Shown: piece after piece, positions 35,013 through 47,393 of the stretch
Numbering within the stretch: the first letter of the stretch is position 1
Layout of the letters: each line of letters opens with the position of its first letter
Source of the DNA: Blumeriella jaapii
Lineage: Eukaryota; Ascomycota; Leotiomycetes; Helotiales; Drepanopezizaceae
DNA length: 64,000 bases
Assembly (NCBI GenBank): GCA_009599575.1
Contig: VWND01000008.1
Location: forward strand, 310,001-374,000
Direction: 5' to 3'
Position numbers and translations under genes: made by a program
Notes under the pieces: generated by a model
What the model was told of the DNA's origin: nothing
Database searches by the model: none
The model's input: only the letters and a program-made list of their open reading frames with translations

Positions 35013-35441
35013 ACTCTCCACTCTCCACTCCCATTGATCTGTTCCGTTCTATTCCATAGATACACACACACACACACACACGTACACACACAAAACTCGT
35101 GGGAGCAAACGTGAAATGACGAATGAAGATACGTAGGATCGGCACAACACCTACATAGCACCACCACGGAAGTCCATTCAAGGAAAATTTCGTTTTTTCC
35201 CCCTTTCTCTTTGGTTGGTCTACCTACGTGTCTATCCGTTCTTTTTTCCCCGTCCCTTCCGGTCCAAACGTCGTGATTATAATCATGATCGCCATCATGG
35301 CCCATGCCACATCTCGTCAATTTTCCCTTTCCCGTCGTTCCCTTTCTTTCCCCTTCGAATGCGCACTCTCCTGCCGTACCGATTCACAATCAAGATCGTG
35401 GAAGAAGATAACTCGCAGACCACCCTTTCCTAACCCCCCGC

Positions 35442-38400
35442 CTAAGCAAAGATAAGGAAGAACTTTTCATCGAAGGCCGTCTTCAGCAAGCGAAATGCTT
35501 TGTAGACATTGAGAAGCTTGTCATACTCCTCGTCATCCGTGGCCCCCGTCCCGTTCAGGCTCTCGTTCTTCAGATGCTCTTCCTTGGCCTGTAAGGCGTC
35601 CTCACTCGCGCCCCAATCCTCCACCACTTTCTCCTTCTTGACGGCGGGAGGCGGCACAGGCGGGGCGAACTTGCCGCCGGTGGGACCCGGCTCCGGGACC
35701 AGGGCCGCGGCCACTTCGGCATCGGCGTCGTTCTCGGCTACGTCTCCCGAGCCCATAACGTCAAGCATCTCCGGGTCGGCGTCGGAGTGAAGGCCTAGGT
35801 GCAGAGCGAGGGACGTGACGATGGTGGCGAGGATCATGGAGAAGTCGTTGAGGACGAACCAGACCTGCGAAAAGAATATTAACACATGCCCAGAGACAAC
35901 TGTGATGAGAAGTGAGTCAAGGGTGCTGCAGACTTACATCAGACTTGCGAATGCCATTAGCCAGATCAAGAGGCTCAACTGCACCGTGCTTGTAGAAGTC
36001 CAGCAGATATGCGTTCAGCGGGGTTTTAGTCTCCTCCGGGTACAGCTCCAGATGTGGAATGACGGCCGATTCGAGGAAGACACCCTCCCGAGTAGATGAG
36101 CACAGATCCTCGATGGTCGTGAAGTCGTCTCCCTTCCCGGACAAGGCCACGAACGAGGAGCGAGCCTGAGGAGTGGGCAAACTTGGGAGGTATCCTGCGA
36201 GAGACTGTTCATCTTTGACACTGACCTCGGCACTTCCCTTAGCGACTGCACTGCCGTTGATAGGTGGCGGTGCAAGGCCAACCGGGGTTTTGGTCAAGGG
36301 TAAGTAGCGCTCGTCCTCCTTGACGTGTTGGGCAGCGAACGTCTTGACGTAGGTGGTAAAAATATCAAGTGTTTCCTTGTTGTGCTTTCGAAGTATGTTG
36401 GCCGCAGCTTCTGGCATCGGGTCAAGGTAGACGTTCGATGGCGAGCGCTTGATTTTCTCGGCTTCCTCAGGATCGTCAACCTCGCGGGTCACCCGACGAC
36501 CAAAGAGATGGCTAAGCACGAGCATCATCTCGAGCATGATCGGCTCAGGCTTGTTGTCAATATCAGCGCATAGGACGTGAAAGTATCCTCCCTTCAGAAG
36601 AGCTGTTCAGAAGTTAGTGGTGTGTGGATACACGGGAAGGAGGCATTACCATGAAAAGCAAAACTGGAGTTCTCCGTAAAGTACAGATGAGAGACACAGC
36701 TCGTGAAGTTGACTGGCTCTCCACGAGGACCAAGAAGTTGATTTCTGCGAAGATACTCGATTGAGAATCGCAGATGGTGGAGAACCTGTTCCTTGAAACT
36801 CTGACCACCTAAGTAAAGTCTGGGTTGGGACAGCAGGGAGTTGATAGCCTTGACCGCATATTTAGAGCTGTCCGAGTCGTTCAGGAGAGTGAACAATCGG
36901 AGAACCAGGGTTGTAGTGATAGGGAAGTGTCCAGTCATGTCGGGAAGCCTAGAACTCAGCAAACGGCTTGCACGGTCCTCGGAAATACCCTGGAACACGA
37001 CGTTTCCTAAAAGATCGAAACCACGACGACCTGCACGTCCGGCAGCTTGGCGGAAATTGAGGGCGGTCAAGAAAACCGAGTCGCCACTGAACACAACAGT
37101 CGAACAAGGCATGTTGATACCAAGAGCGAGCGTACCCGTGGCAATGACGACTCTGAGGAAGCCTTTTCGGAAAAGCATTTCGACGCACTGTCGATACTTT
37201 CTGTTCATACCGGCGTGGTGGACACCAATACCTCTGGTAAGAAGTGCGATCAGGTCCTCTCGGATATGCTTTCTCCGCAAGGAGCGAATGTAATCATCCA
37301 GCTCGGCTTTCTGCAGCTGCATGGGGTTCGCAAATGAGAACTCTTCTTGTGGTGCCTCGGGGTCGAACAGATCATACGTGGACGCACCCTCCGAAGACTC
37401 ATCCCGCATACGATCCATCTTGGACCCTCCCTCGTCATCCTCGCCCTTCGTCTTCTTGACTGGTTTTGCCTGCTTCTTTGACTTCTTCTCCTGCGCCTCT
37501 TTGTATTTCTCATAGCCTTCCATGCGCCTCTTCCACGCTGGACCCTCCTTCCAGCGTGTCTCTGCTGCTACGAGCTGGTTCAAGATCGTGTTGGCAATTT
37601 CCTCGCATTGATTGCGGTCATAGTTGAAGAGAATTGTCGGAAGAGCACGACGTTTGTGCAACTCATAAAGCAAGGGGAGAGTTGTACTCTTCAAGTCAAG
37701 AGCGTCAAGAGCATCCGGGCCGGTAACGGAGGATGAAGTCGAGGATGGTACCTGGTCCTCTGCTTCAACTGACACGGGAATGCTCAATGCATCGATGACC
37801 TTATCGAAAGGAGATTTGTGGTCCGCCATCCATCGAAGAAGAACTTTCTTGAGGTTCTTTTCCCATGCGAAGATATCGGCTTTGCGGACACAGGGCGGCA
37901 GCGCCTTTTCGGGATGCAGGGATTCAGGGACTTGGTAGTCGGCAGTCTGGTACTTGACCATTGCTTTCCACAAGGCCAGGCAGTCGCGAGGTTCCAGAGC
38001 TAAATCGTCGGGCATACCTCTGGATTTATCCACCAGACTGGCAACCGGATGGAAAGCCTTGAATCCCACTAGGCCATCAAGACCAAGCCCAACTCCAAAT
38101 GACTTGCCGAGCCCAGTGAATGTGAAGCTCTTAGGTGGCTCGTACATGTACTTACGCAAGTCGGAATAACGAGTAGTGTGTTGGATCATCTTCAGTTCAG
38201 TCCCACTCGACTTTTGAGTTTCTGTGAGCCAGTCGTTGAATTGTGCTGGGTTCCCGACAGTTGCCGACAACGCAATGATCGGGCACGGCGCAAGAAGTAA
38301 CAGCTGTTCCCAAACTACACCGTCCTCGGCTTGGCCTATCGAGTGGATCTCATCGAAAATAATTCGCTTGACTCTGGTTGCCCACGAATTTGCATTTGAC

Positions 38401-41400
38401 GGTGACATGAGCATAATTTGCAGAATGTGAGGTACAGTGACCAGTATCTGACACCCTGTAGAGTTGTTGACACGGTAGTCACGCGTGTGGATCGCCCATA
38501 CACCTTTACCAGGAAGGGGGAATTTCTTCGAGAATCGTGCTAGATTTAAGAATTAGCAGAGATCGGCCCATGGGTTCCGCATGACTGACCTTGAACTTCA
38601 GCAGCAATTTGATTGACAAGAGCCTTGGTGGGGGCAACGTATACCAAAACATCATCGTTATTAGCTCTTAAGATCTGCTCCATCGCGTAGAAAGAGATGA
38701 AAGTCTTTCCTGCTGAAGTAGGAGCGACTACGAAGACACTCTTGTTGGCATCGAGCTGATCCAAAACATCTCGCTGCCATCCATCGGGCACGAAATTGGA
38801 TACTCGAGGGTCAGGCTTGGCATCCAGCATCCTATCCATGTAAGGGCCACAGTAGTTGAGCTGGAATTCGGCCTGAGTGCCAACGATGCGCAGGTTCTGT
38901 GTTTGAACAGGATATTTGAAGCTGAATGACAACTTTCGATCCGCAGGAGTGGGATTGAAGGATGTCAATGCATCTGTGATGCCTAGCAGAGTACATATCT
39001 TGGTCATGTGCAGAACAGTATCCTTGGAAATAGGTGCTTTAGTTGTGCAGAGAGACCTAATCGTGGTCCAGATCAATGCGACGACGTGATAACCTTCGGA
39101 TTTCTTGTCAGCTTTGCAGTAACCCGACCACCACGTGAGCAAAGACTGTAGAATATAAGTGTAGATCTCGGCCTCAAGATAGCTCGTCTTTGCCGAATCC
39201 AAGCCGTTGAGGTATTCAAGTGACTTGATATACCTGTCCTGGTCATCCGAGATGCCGTCGAATTCCTTCATCTTCATTGACCAAGCATTGAAGGCCTTGT
39301 CAGCTTCATTGCCACCCTTTCGTGCCAAGTTGTCAGCGATCATCTGTTGTTTCTTGGACATTCCTGCGGCTGCTGATTTGGTTCCTTTCTTTCCAGCTGC
39401 ATTCTTGTTTCCTGCCTTGGACTCCTGGGCCTCTTCCTTCTTGGACTTGGCCGCCGGCTTTTCTGGCTTCTCTTCAACTAGCTTGACCAGTTTTCTTGGT
39501 CCAACAGTAATGGTCTCGGCATCGAGAGCCTTTCCCTTGGCTCCAGTGAGACTTGCAGCATAAGCTGTCATTTCGTTCATGTAGAACTGGTTCGTGCGCA
39601 GAGGGTTTCTAAAAGGGATCAGCCACTGCCAGGAAACCCATTTTCGTAGGAGATTGTAACGCTGCTCACCGCCATTTGGAAACCTTTGCCGCTGGAGGAT
39701 ATTTAGGATTCAGAGGTTTTCTGTGGTTGTGCCAATGGGAAGTCTCGCGGTATATCTTCAGCGAGCTCAGACGTGCAGAAAGCGAGGCGTCCGCTTCGAC
39801 ATGTATGCACTCCAGATGCTTGTCAAAGACGGGGTTAGAGAACTTCAACACAGCCAGATCATTTGTAACCGCTTGGACATCGGCCGCCGAAGCAGTGCTG
39901 TCTGAAGACTTGGGTCCATCACTTCCGTCCAAAGTTAGCGTCTCGTTTGTGAGCTCCTTCACCAACGCAGTGAGCGCCTCCCAATCCGGCAGAGCGGCCT
40001 TTGGCATAGCCCCGTCAAACTTGTTTTCGCACATAGCCTGGATCACGGCTCTGAGCAGTCGGCCATCGAGAAGATCAATAGCGTCCGTCTCAATCTCTTC
40101 TTCATCCATAAGCTCGTTCCATCTAGGGTCCTCGACAGCGTGTCGGAAGATGTTCGAGATCTGCGTGATATACTCCCCAACCTGCGCCTCGAACTCTTCG
40201 TCAAAGGTGATCAAAGGAAGTCTTCTTTGGGATAGGGGAATGTGCTTTAGGAAGATACTGTGCAGGATGAAGGCAGATGCCATGAAGGTGTCAAATTCGC
40301 CCTGTTTCAAGAGCTTCGAGACCCCATAGATGGCCAGAAAATAACTTTCGCTCAGATCCTCATCGGAGAATGCATCGCTCAACTTTTGCAGCACTTGGGG
40401 CTGCAGTGCCGACTTCTGATCCTCGGCAACTTCCGACTCATCGCGCGCATTGTCGGCATTCCGTTGCCGCTTGACGGAATCCGTGGCCATGGCAAGCTTG
40501 AGCTGGCTCGAAGCTGTAAAACTTTCGACAATCATGGTGAACACCTTGGAGTCTCGAAACTCAATACGGTTGATTAGGGCGACATTCAGCTTATGTGTGT
40601 TGAACCACCATATCATGGTCCGCAAGCAAGCTTTAGCGCTCTTCTCGTTCCGATTTGTTCCACTGGTCTCGGACTTTGATACTCTGCGAGATCCATCGTG
40701 GCTCATGACAAAGTGAATTGGCGAAACGTTCAGGTAGTTTGCGAACTCTTTGGATTCGAGGCCGGGGAAGGTGTTGATTACCACGGTAGGGCAAGCCGAG
40801 GGCAGATGCCGAGCGAGATGGCGCTCGATGACGGATCGTGCCAGGAGATATCGAGCCTTGTGCTCGGCTTTGACGCCGGGGGGTATGCAGAGTTGGGCAT
40901 TTTCTTGCACTGAAGTCAGCTTTTTGCGAGGAACGGAATTGGGGTGAAGTGTAGCATACCATCAAAGAAGGCAACATGGAATTGACAATGTCTCTTGATC
41001 AGATTCTCGAGGAAGCGCTCGACAACGTAGACCGCATGCAAGATTTGGAACCCATCTAGAGAAAGGTTAGCACTGTACCCAAGTGTGACACGAGAACGAC
41101 GCTCCACGGCCGATCAAGCAATGTCATGGTGAGGTTGTACGCGCTGATATGCGGAAGCTGGCTGATTGACCGTCGACCATCGACCATCGACCATCGACCG
41201 TCGACCGTCGACCATCACGACCGTCCCGCCACAAGCCAAGGCCCCAGCTGGCTGGAATAGGAAAGAGGGGTAGGGTAGGGTAGGGTAGAGTGGATAGGGA
41301 GGGGCATTCCCGTCACTCTGAATCAACGAAAGAAACACTCAAGAAGATGGCGTACCCTCGAAATCAATCCTCTCATCCTCGAAACACTCGCGCAGCAGAG

Positions 41401-41521
41401 AATCTCCTTCCACCAGGAACAGCTCCTTGCCTGCGTAGTCGCCCACCAGGTCGATCCACATGGGCCGCGTGCGGTCGTACCATCTCAGGACCATATCACG
41501 TGGTCCCTCCGACCCTGCCAT
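35442..41521 (-). CDS. DDX60/Ski2-like DExH-box RNA helicase
   Basis: This is a superfamily 2 helicase that uses ATP to move along or unwind RNA. The closest known group is the DDX60-like branch of Ski2 helicases, linked to RNA decay and, in animals, antiviral responses. Seven exons (41356-41521, 40960-41055, 39670-40909, 38590-39608, 36650-38539, 35938-36602, 35442-35864) join in frame to 1832 residues. Motifs: Walker A APTSAGKT (~796-803), Ia APTKAL, DEIH (903-906), SAT (931-933), ATGTLALGIN (~1307-1316), QAAGRAGRRG (1338-1347). Residues 1-500 carry the DDX60-type N-terminus; a Lys/Ala-rich insert lies at ~545-600 and a Lys/Glu linker at ~1180-1225. The start at 41521 is chosen because family-like sequence begins there; an in-frame ATG at 41797 is possible. 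All introns are 47-73 nt except the first (300 nt). The role in this fungus is inferred. Confidence 0.92.
41056..41355 (-). other. Helicase intron 1 with minisatellites
   Basis: This 300-nt intron (donor GTACGC, acceptor CTCTAG) is 4-6 times longer than its sister introns. It contains seven near-identical ACCATCG/ACCGTCG units at 41167-41216 and a GGGTA run at 41267-41288. Confidence 0.8.
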
Positions 41522-44500
41522 GCTGGGCTGGGTGGCGAGCGGCGGCGGCGACGGCGACACAAGTGCAGAGAGCTTTCGGAATGCGACGCAGATGCGGCGG
41601 ACGTCGATTTCCGTCTCGAGGGGGGTTTTCCCAGCTTCGAACGTCGAGATTCTGATTGAGGATCTCGCGGTCTCGCGTTTGTGGTCAGAGAGGCCTTGGA
41701 CAGGGTGGGAAAATTGTTTGTGTTGTGTTGGAAGGTTGGAAGGCTGAATGAACGGTTCGAGCTTCTCCGCGATCTGGGTAAATATCCCAAGCTGCAAGCT
41801 GGGCGCTTATCGACATGTGACTTTGTTCTAGGCTCTATCGGGCTTAGTTTCGGGGTCCAATCAAGCGAGTGCTTAGCTCCACCGACAGCCAGTACTGTAT
41901 GCTTGGACAGTTTATAGCAAGAAAAACGTGACCTTCTGAGCCAGCTGAAATGATCTTTACGGGCTTCTGTCTTTGCTCGTTCCTCGCCGATTGGCTTGAC
42001 CACTGGTCATACGACCAATAAAAACATTCAGCGTTCTGACTCTCGCTCTGATTTTATTCGAAGTTTGCTTTACGAACACAATGGAGAACCATCCCGCCTG
42101 TAGGGGAAGGGCTCAAATAGCGGACCTTTTGTCACACATTTCTTTTATATAACTGCTTTCTCGAGGGTCTCTTGTATGTAAAAATCCCCAGCTTAGCACG
42201 TCTCCAATGCCCTGCGGGAGGCTTGAGGTAGCGCAGTTTCACTGCCTCCTCCAGACGTTAAACAATATCATCATCATCATCATCATCGTCTTTGCTCGTT
42301 CGAAATTTCATTCCATCTGATGCGTCCGGCATGTTTTCAATCCAGATCGACACACGTTTGTAAAGAACCGAACATCTTTCTTTCCCAAGGTGTCCACTCC
42401 TGTTTACATCGGATATAAATAACGGTTCTCCTGTTTTAACAACCGTTTTTACAACAACCGTCGCACTATACACACTAGCTACGGTCCTTTCTGTTAAGCT
42501 CAAGGCCTTTTGCAGATCCAGGATATCTCAGTCTTTTACGCCTTATTCACAGGTTCCAGGTCCTTGAAATACTTCCTCCGACCCAGAAAAGATCCAAAGC
42601 AGAACTAACCCAAACCAAACAGTGCATGCTAGCGCTTGCCTCTCTCCTTGTCGTACAGTAGTAAATCCTCAACGGCCAATGCCTATCTGATCTTAAACCC
42701 ATTTATTCCTCCCGCAAGCTTACAAATCCAAGCCAGAATGCGCAGCCAACTAACAAACCAGCCAACCCTGCTAGGTAGGCTCCACCAAGCCGCTATGGAA
42801 CGGCTAAGCAACAACAGGAGGGGGGTTTTCTTCGGCCTGTTTAGAAAGACAGAAGCCCGAGCCCTAGATACCGCCCGAGAAAGTACAGGTACGGTTATGT
42901 CGGTATCACAGGTTAGTGATACAGGAAAGACTAGTCTTAAACCGTGGGTTGAAACCTGTATGGCTTTCTACTAGCTAGCTATGCGAGTGCAGGATGATGG
43001 GGTAGTGGTGCGCACATGGTAGTGCATTGCCACGTGAAATCACTATCACATGATTTTCAACGCGACCCCTAGTGGAGTATTCTTGCAGGCAAGGTCAAGC
43101 AAAGTACTGTAAGGTATTACTGTACTGTACTGTATGTAGGTGTCGAATGTTTCGGAATAAGCTGGCAAGTACTGTACGAACTGTACAATAGGCACAGCTT
43201 CCCTTGAGCAGGCGGTTCTTGAAGCAGTCCGCATACCTAGGCAGCTCATGTACATGAAGAAATAGCATTTACTCGCCAGCGCCTCCACAGCACGTGTACG
43301 CGTACGGATGGAAACGGTACTGGGTGGTGAGAATTACAGTACAGTAGTGGATGACTGTCATTTGCGACTCTTGGCGACGGACGGCTCGCTGCTATTTGGC
43401 CTGGCATATCAAGCCTCATGTCATTGTCGGCCTTCGCGGATTTTTGGCTTCCCCTCGTTTCGATTTCCGTCCGTCGAAATAAATCAAATGGCAAGCAACA
43501 AACGGTTGTATATAAGTTTATGTATATTAATATGCCTAAAATAATATGAGCAGAGGGGAATACAAACACATCCAGAATGACCTACCAACCAACGACCAAG
43601 CGATTCTTTCTTCTCTTACAGTAAGTACATGCTGGCCCCATCTCGAAATCAAAACAACATCAAGCATAAATGCATAAATGCCCATCGACGCACAGTACTG
43701 TGCATGCAGTACCAATTCACCAACCTACAGTACCGAGGGGGAAACCCCCCGTTGACAACCGACGTTTTACCAAAGATCCGATCTTACCGAAATAACCAAA
43801 AAATTATACTTTTCTCGCCTACCCGTTGGGCCGTACTTCTCCTGCTCGAGGGCAATAATTCGCAACGAGAAATCTCCCCGAGTCACTCCCCCCCCCCCCC
43901 CCCCCTTTCTTTCCCCTGGTTATTCAGTGCGCGGTTTGTTACACACAACAGCCCATTATTCGTTATGCTTTCGTGACGACTGACTGACTTCGCCCACCAA
44001 GTAAGTCCCTTCTCTTTTTTTCCGTTCTTTATTTCCTTCTACGTTTCTGTCCTGTTCTTCTTTTTTCCGAATTCTTCCATCCATTCAATTCGTCACCCAA
44101 AGACTCACTTCCCACGGCATCTACGTAATGCAAAGCGCTGCCCGGTCCCGTCTTGTCCTGTAAGGCTGAACGGCACCCGAAGGAACGGGGGGGCAAGGAA
44201 GCAGGAAGCAGGATCCAGGATCCGGGATGCGATACCCAGCTTTTTTGTTCTTTTTCTTGCCGCAAAGTGCAGGCAAGGCTGGCACGGTGCTGGCCTGAGC
44301 GCGGCGGCATGGTTCTTGGTGGCCAAGCAAAACGTCCATCTCGCCCTTGTGGGTGCTATTCAGTAGAGTAGAGTACTTTTCTATTCTGTACAGTACATGC
44401 CAACAGTACAGTACTGCAAGTGCCTAGGTAGGGGGGATCTACCGCACTTGAACAGCGACCTACTTGAACAAGAGCTGTTGTTCTCACAATTTGTCATCAG

Positions 44501-45612
44501 TTGCAGAACCAGGGGAACGCGAACCATGTAGGCCCGCTTGTGCTCCGGAGGCGTGGTCCGGTGGATGCTGGGAGGGGTTGTTATTTTGGAATTATTGCAT
44601 TCCTGTACCTGTACCGGTACTGCATGGTACCTGTTAGCGAAAGCTATACACGGGCGTGCATGAGAAAAGAAAAGTGCGGCTTGTCACAAGATGTAGATCT
44701 CAAATCGCAAGCCGAAATCAGCCAGCAAGTACCACAGTACGTACGAATTGTACAGTACGAACATCGCGGCTAGACAAGCCGATGTGCCGTACATGCCGTA
44801 GACGGTGCACTCGTCAGCAGGCAATGGCTGCACATAGAGTTATTTCGAAACTTTTTGCACTTACGACATGCTCGGTATCTCGTACAATCCCGTATCGCGA
44901 TGGCCGTGTCTCTTCGGCCCGGAGCTTCTTGATTCTTGCTCTTTTTAGGCCTGATCTGACTCGACTCGAGCCGTCGCGGCGCCCGTGCGGAAGGAAGAAG
45001 GAGGAGGAGGAAGCGGCGGCGAAAGGAGGAAATAGAAATGCCAACTGTACCTTATCTTGCCATCGAGGACCATACAATACTGCATGTTGAGACATCCGAG
45101 CCCAAGAAGTAAGGTGCTTCTGTATGTATACAGAGTATACATAGATGGACTGACCCGACGTGTGGAAGAGCTGAAGTGGCAACGCGCGTCGGGACAGATT
45201 TACGTCAGCCGCGTGACTAGCAGACGCCTTACCCGTTCAGGTAAGTGTGCCCCTGTTAGACGTACCCCGGCTCTTTCCATCCGCCCACCCCTTCGCCTCG
45301 ACTCGAACTTCTTAGACCCTCGAAGCCGCGTATCGCCATTACAAACACAAACACAAACACAACCACAACCACAACCACAACCTCAACCTCAACCTCAATC
45401 ACTACCACCATCACTATCACTACCACTACCACTACCACTACCACAATACAGACATAGCCACTACTACAACCACTACCACTACCACTACCACAACCACCAC
45501 CACTACCATTACCACAATCCCAACTACTGCCACTACGTCGTCGCCTGCCACATTCCCATGCGTCCGTGATCGTCTTCTACCCGGAAAACGCGATCCTCAA
45601 TTCCACAGCGAC
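41522..45612. other. Intergenic, no convincing gene
   Basis: In 4.1 kb between two divergent genes no frame shows a recognisable domain or exon structure. Short frames such as 42636-42974 (plus) have nothing to support them. Simple sequences are frequent: an ATC run (42268-42291), an 18-nt C run (~43890-43907) and many GTACAGTAC-type palindromes (43120, 43335, 44390, 44740). 45340-45515 is a run of CAA, CCA and ACC units. Confidence 0.65.
45340..45515 (+). repeat. ACA/ACC trinucleotide-rich leader
   Basis: Almost pure runs of ACAAAC, CAACCA, CCTCAA and CACTAC units end about 100 bases before the start codon of the next gene. They are probably transcribed leader or promoter low-complexity DNA. 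Confidence 0.7.
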
Positions 45613-46413
45613 ATGTTCGAGCACTTCACCTTTGGCGTGCGACCGCCGCCGTGCTGCTCCAAGAACCACGACGACGACGACGTGTCTCTCTCCACCTCGC
45701 CCACCGACACGTCGCTCCCGATAACACCGCGACCACCCGTATCCTACTTCCCCGCGCAGATGCAAATCGAAGGCATCTGCGACATCGTCACGGCCTTCTC
45801 GCAGCAATCCCTCTACCCCTCCGACGACGACGCGATCCAGACGCGCTGGACGACGGCCGAGTACTCGCCCACCTTCTCCATCGACGCCGTGTCCGAAGAA
45901 GACGACGAAGAGGCCGCGTGCGAGGAGCTCGCGTACCGGTCCACGCGAAGAGGGGTGGCGACGACGCGGCCTGCCACGACCACCCTCACGTCGTCGTCGT
46001 CGCGTCCCCGCGCCGGCCGCGCGTGCAGGCGACTGCAGCGCCAGTTGAACGTGCAGCTGCAGTCGTGCAGCGCGCACGTGAGAGACATCAGCGCGCTGGT
46101 CGAGGCCGTGATCGCGCAGAACGGCCAGTGTCGGTTGGTGTCGCCTGCGAGGAGAGCGCGAGAGGAGCGGGAGGAGGAGGAGGAGGAGGATGAGGGGTTC
46201 CACGAGATAGAGATGGATCGGAGGAGCGAGAGTAGGACCTTGGAGGAGGAGGCGGCGACGGCGATGACGCTGCGGAGGGCGAGGACGCCGAACGGGGTGA
46301 GGAAGGCGGGCGGTGGTGGGGGAAGGTGGCAAGCGCGTGGGCGCAGCGAGTGCGTGACGTTGCAGGTGAAGAGGAGTTTGCCACGATTGAGGAGGAGGAA
46401 GAGGGTGGAGTGA
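45613..46413 (+). CDS. Hypothetical protein, acidic/Arg-rich, 266 aa
   Basis: This is a single-exon frame of 266 residues that I cannot assign to a named family. The N-terminus is MFEHFTFG followed by a CC pair. A Ser/Thr/Pro-rich and acidic middle contains DDDD, a YSPTFSIDAVSEEDDEE stretch and an aromatic-rich segment. The most protein-like part is a helix at about residues 138-175, RRLQRQLNVQLQ followed by HVRDISALVEAVI. The C-terminal third is Glu- and Arg-rich and low in complexity. There is no signal peptide or membrane segment. The helix, sensible codon use and an ATG at the start favour a real gene of the Pezizomycotina orphan type; a regulatory or scaffold role cannot be claimed. Antisense frames over the same DNA are low-complexity shadows. 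Confidence 0.65.
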   Translation: MFEHFTFGVRPPPCCSKNHDDDDVSLSTSPTDTSLPITPRPPVSYFPAQMQIEGICDIVTAFSQQSLYPSDDDAIQTRWTTAEYSPTFSIDAVSEEDDEEAACEELAYRSTRRGVATTRPATTTLTSSSSRPRAGRACRRLQRQLNVQLQSCSAHVRDISALVEAVIAQNGQCRLVSPARRAREEREEEEEEDEGFHEIEMDRRSESRTLEEEAATAMTLRRARTPNGVRKAGGGGGRWQARGRSECVTLQVKRSLPRLRRRKRVE

Positions 46414-46774
46414 GGGGTGGGAGAGGGTTGCGGGTTGCGCATGCGAGATGGGTTGTTTTTAGGTATATTGGGACGCATGGGATTAGAAAAGGCAAAGGAT
46501 GGGGAAAGGCAGGAGGCCTCACGGCGTTTTGGATGGGATTGGATGACACAGGACCGAAGATCGTCCTTTCAGTCCGGGCTCTGATTCAGCCCGTGGACGC
46601 ACACGAGGCGGGATGAAAAGACGAAGCCAGACAGAAAGAAAGAAAGAAACATTCACAAACAAACACACATAATGAAACCAGACCCACACCCAACCACCCG
46701 CTCCAACATCCCATCCTACTTACTTGTCTCGTCTCTTAGGTACCTACCAGCTTGTTACCCACCCATCGGCTATC

Positions 46775-46800
46775 TATCTCCAATCTACCACCACCAGCTA
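46775..46800 (+). repeat. 26-bp direct repeat flanking the mariner relic (left)
   Basis: A 26-base sequence beginning TATCTCCAATC and ending CCAGCTA lies directly before the element. It is repeated exactly at 47394-47419 directly after it. Confidence 0.85.
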
Positions 46801-47393
46801 CAGTGGGTGGACACATGAAGTTGCGCGTCAGTAAATAGTCCTTACCCCAACAGAATTCTACTACCTTTACAACTTCATAACTCCACCATTAATTAATCGA
46901 TTTTAAATACAAATAGCTTAAATTAAAGCTGAAATCGAAAGAATATTCGATTTCAACCAGTATTCATTATACCACCCATTTGCAGCCTTAACAGCGTCTA
47001 TTTTCTTTTGCATTCTTTTCGCTAGTTTATTTAACAACTGATCTTTCGGAAGCTTTCACGCTTTTTACGCAGTTTTTATTAGGAATATTTGTATTACAAT
47101 ATTGTTTTTTTTAACTATCAGCTTTGATTTAAACTCAGAAAAAGTTGTCTTAAGCATTTTTCAAAGATTTTCAATCGGGTTAAAATCCAGTAAAAAAAGC
47201 ACTAATTCCAGACTTATATTACGAAACCATAGCTAAATAAAAAGTGCTTTATAAATCAAAATATAATCTTACATATAAATGCTATCGTCGTAGAAGATCG
47301 TAAAAAAGAATTTGTTAAAAACGTCGAGATATATAGCGGTTATAATAAATAACGGTCCAATTCACATGCGCATATTCATGTGTCCACGTACTG
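46801..47393 (-). mobile_element. Decayed, shortened Tc1/mariner-type DNA transposon
   Basis: The 593-bp AT-rich island has inverted ends. CAGTGGGTGGACACATGAA at the left matches CAGTACGTGGACACATGAA (reverse strand) at the right with 17 of 19 bases, and weaker similarity continues to about 45 bases. TA flanks both sides, the target of this superfamily. On the minus strand, read through stops, the C-terminal part of a transposase is visible: a DFNPIENL block near 47195-47170 (the third catalytic Asp region), then a MQKKIDAV...GWYNEY-like end near 46990-46950. The N-terminal two thirds of the transposase are missing. Confidence 0.82.
46920..47340 (-). pseudogene. Tc1/mariner transposase C-terminal remains
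   Basis: These are remains of the transposase that cuts and pastes the element. The DxNPIEN motif and the terminal helix ending in GWYxxY are recognisable, but stops and the missing N-terminal DNA-binding and first catalytic parts make it dead. The changes look RIP-like, though only one copy is visible here. Confidence 0.7.

Larger units (their letters stand above)
34089..35441. other. Intergenic, no gene; simple repeats
   Basis: Between the Copia LTR and the helicase stop codon I see no conserved coding sequence. Long open frames here are artefacts of the pyrimidine tract, which is open in several frames. The region holds a pyrimidine tract, GGCT/GGTA runs (34973-35012) and a CA run (35061-35082). 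Confidence 0.8.

Noticed and set aside
34393..35320. Four long overlapping open frames (up to 288 codons) rich in Arg/Glu/Gly or Pro/Leu/Ser
   Set aside because: They translate the pure pyrimidine tract, which cannot contain stop codons in several frames; no non-repetitive homology-like part was seen.
42636..42974. 112-codon plus-strand frame in the long intergenic region
   Set aside because: No domain, no exon partners, ordinary composition; too weak to call a gene.
45577..46332. 251-codon minus-strand frame over the 45613-46413 gene
   Set aside because: Arg/Pro/Leu-rich shadow of GC-rich coding DNA; the plus-strand frame has the better start and a helical segment.
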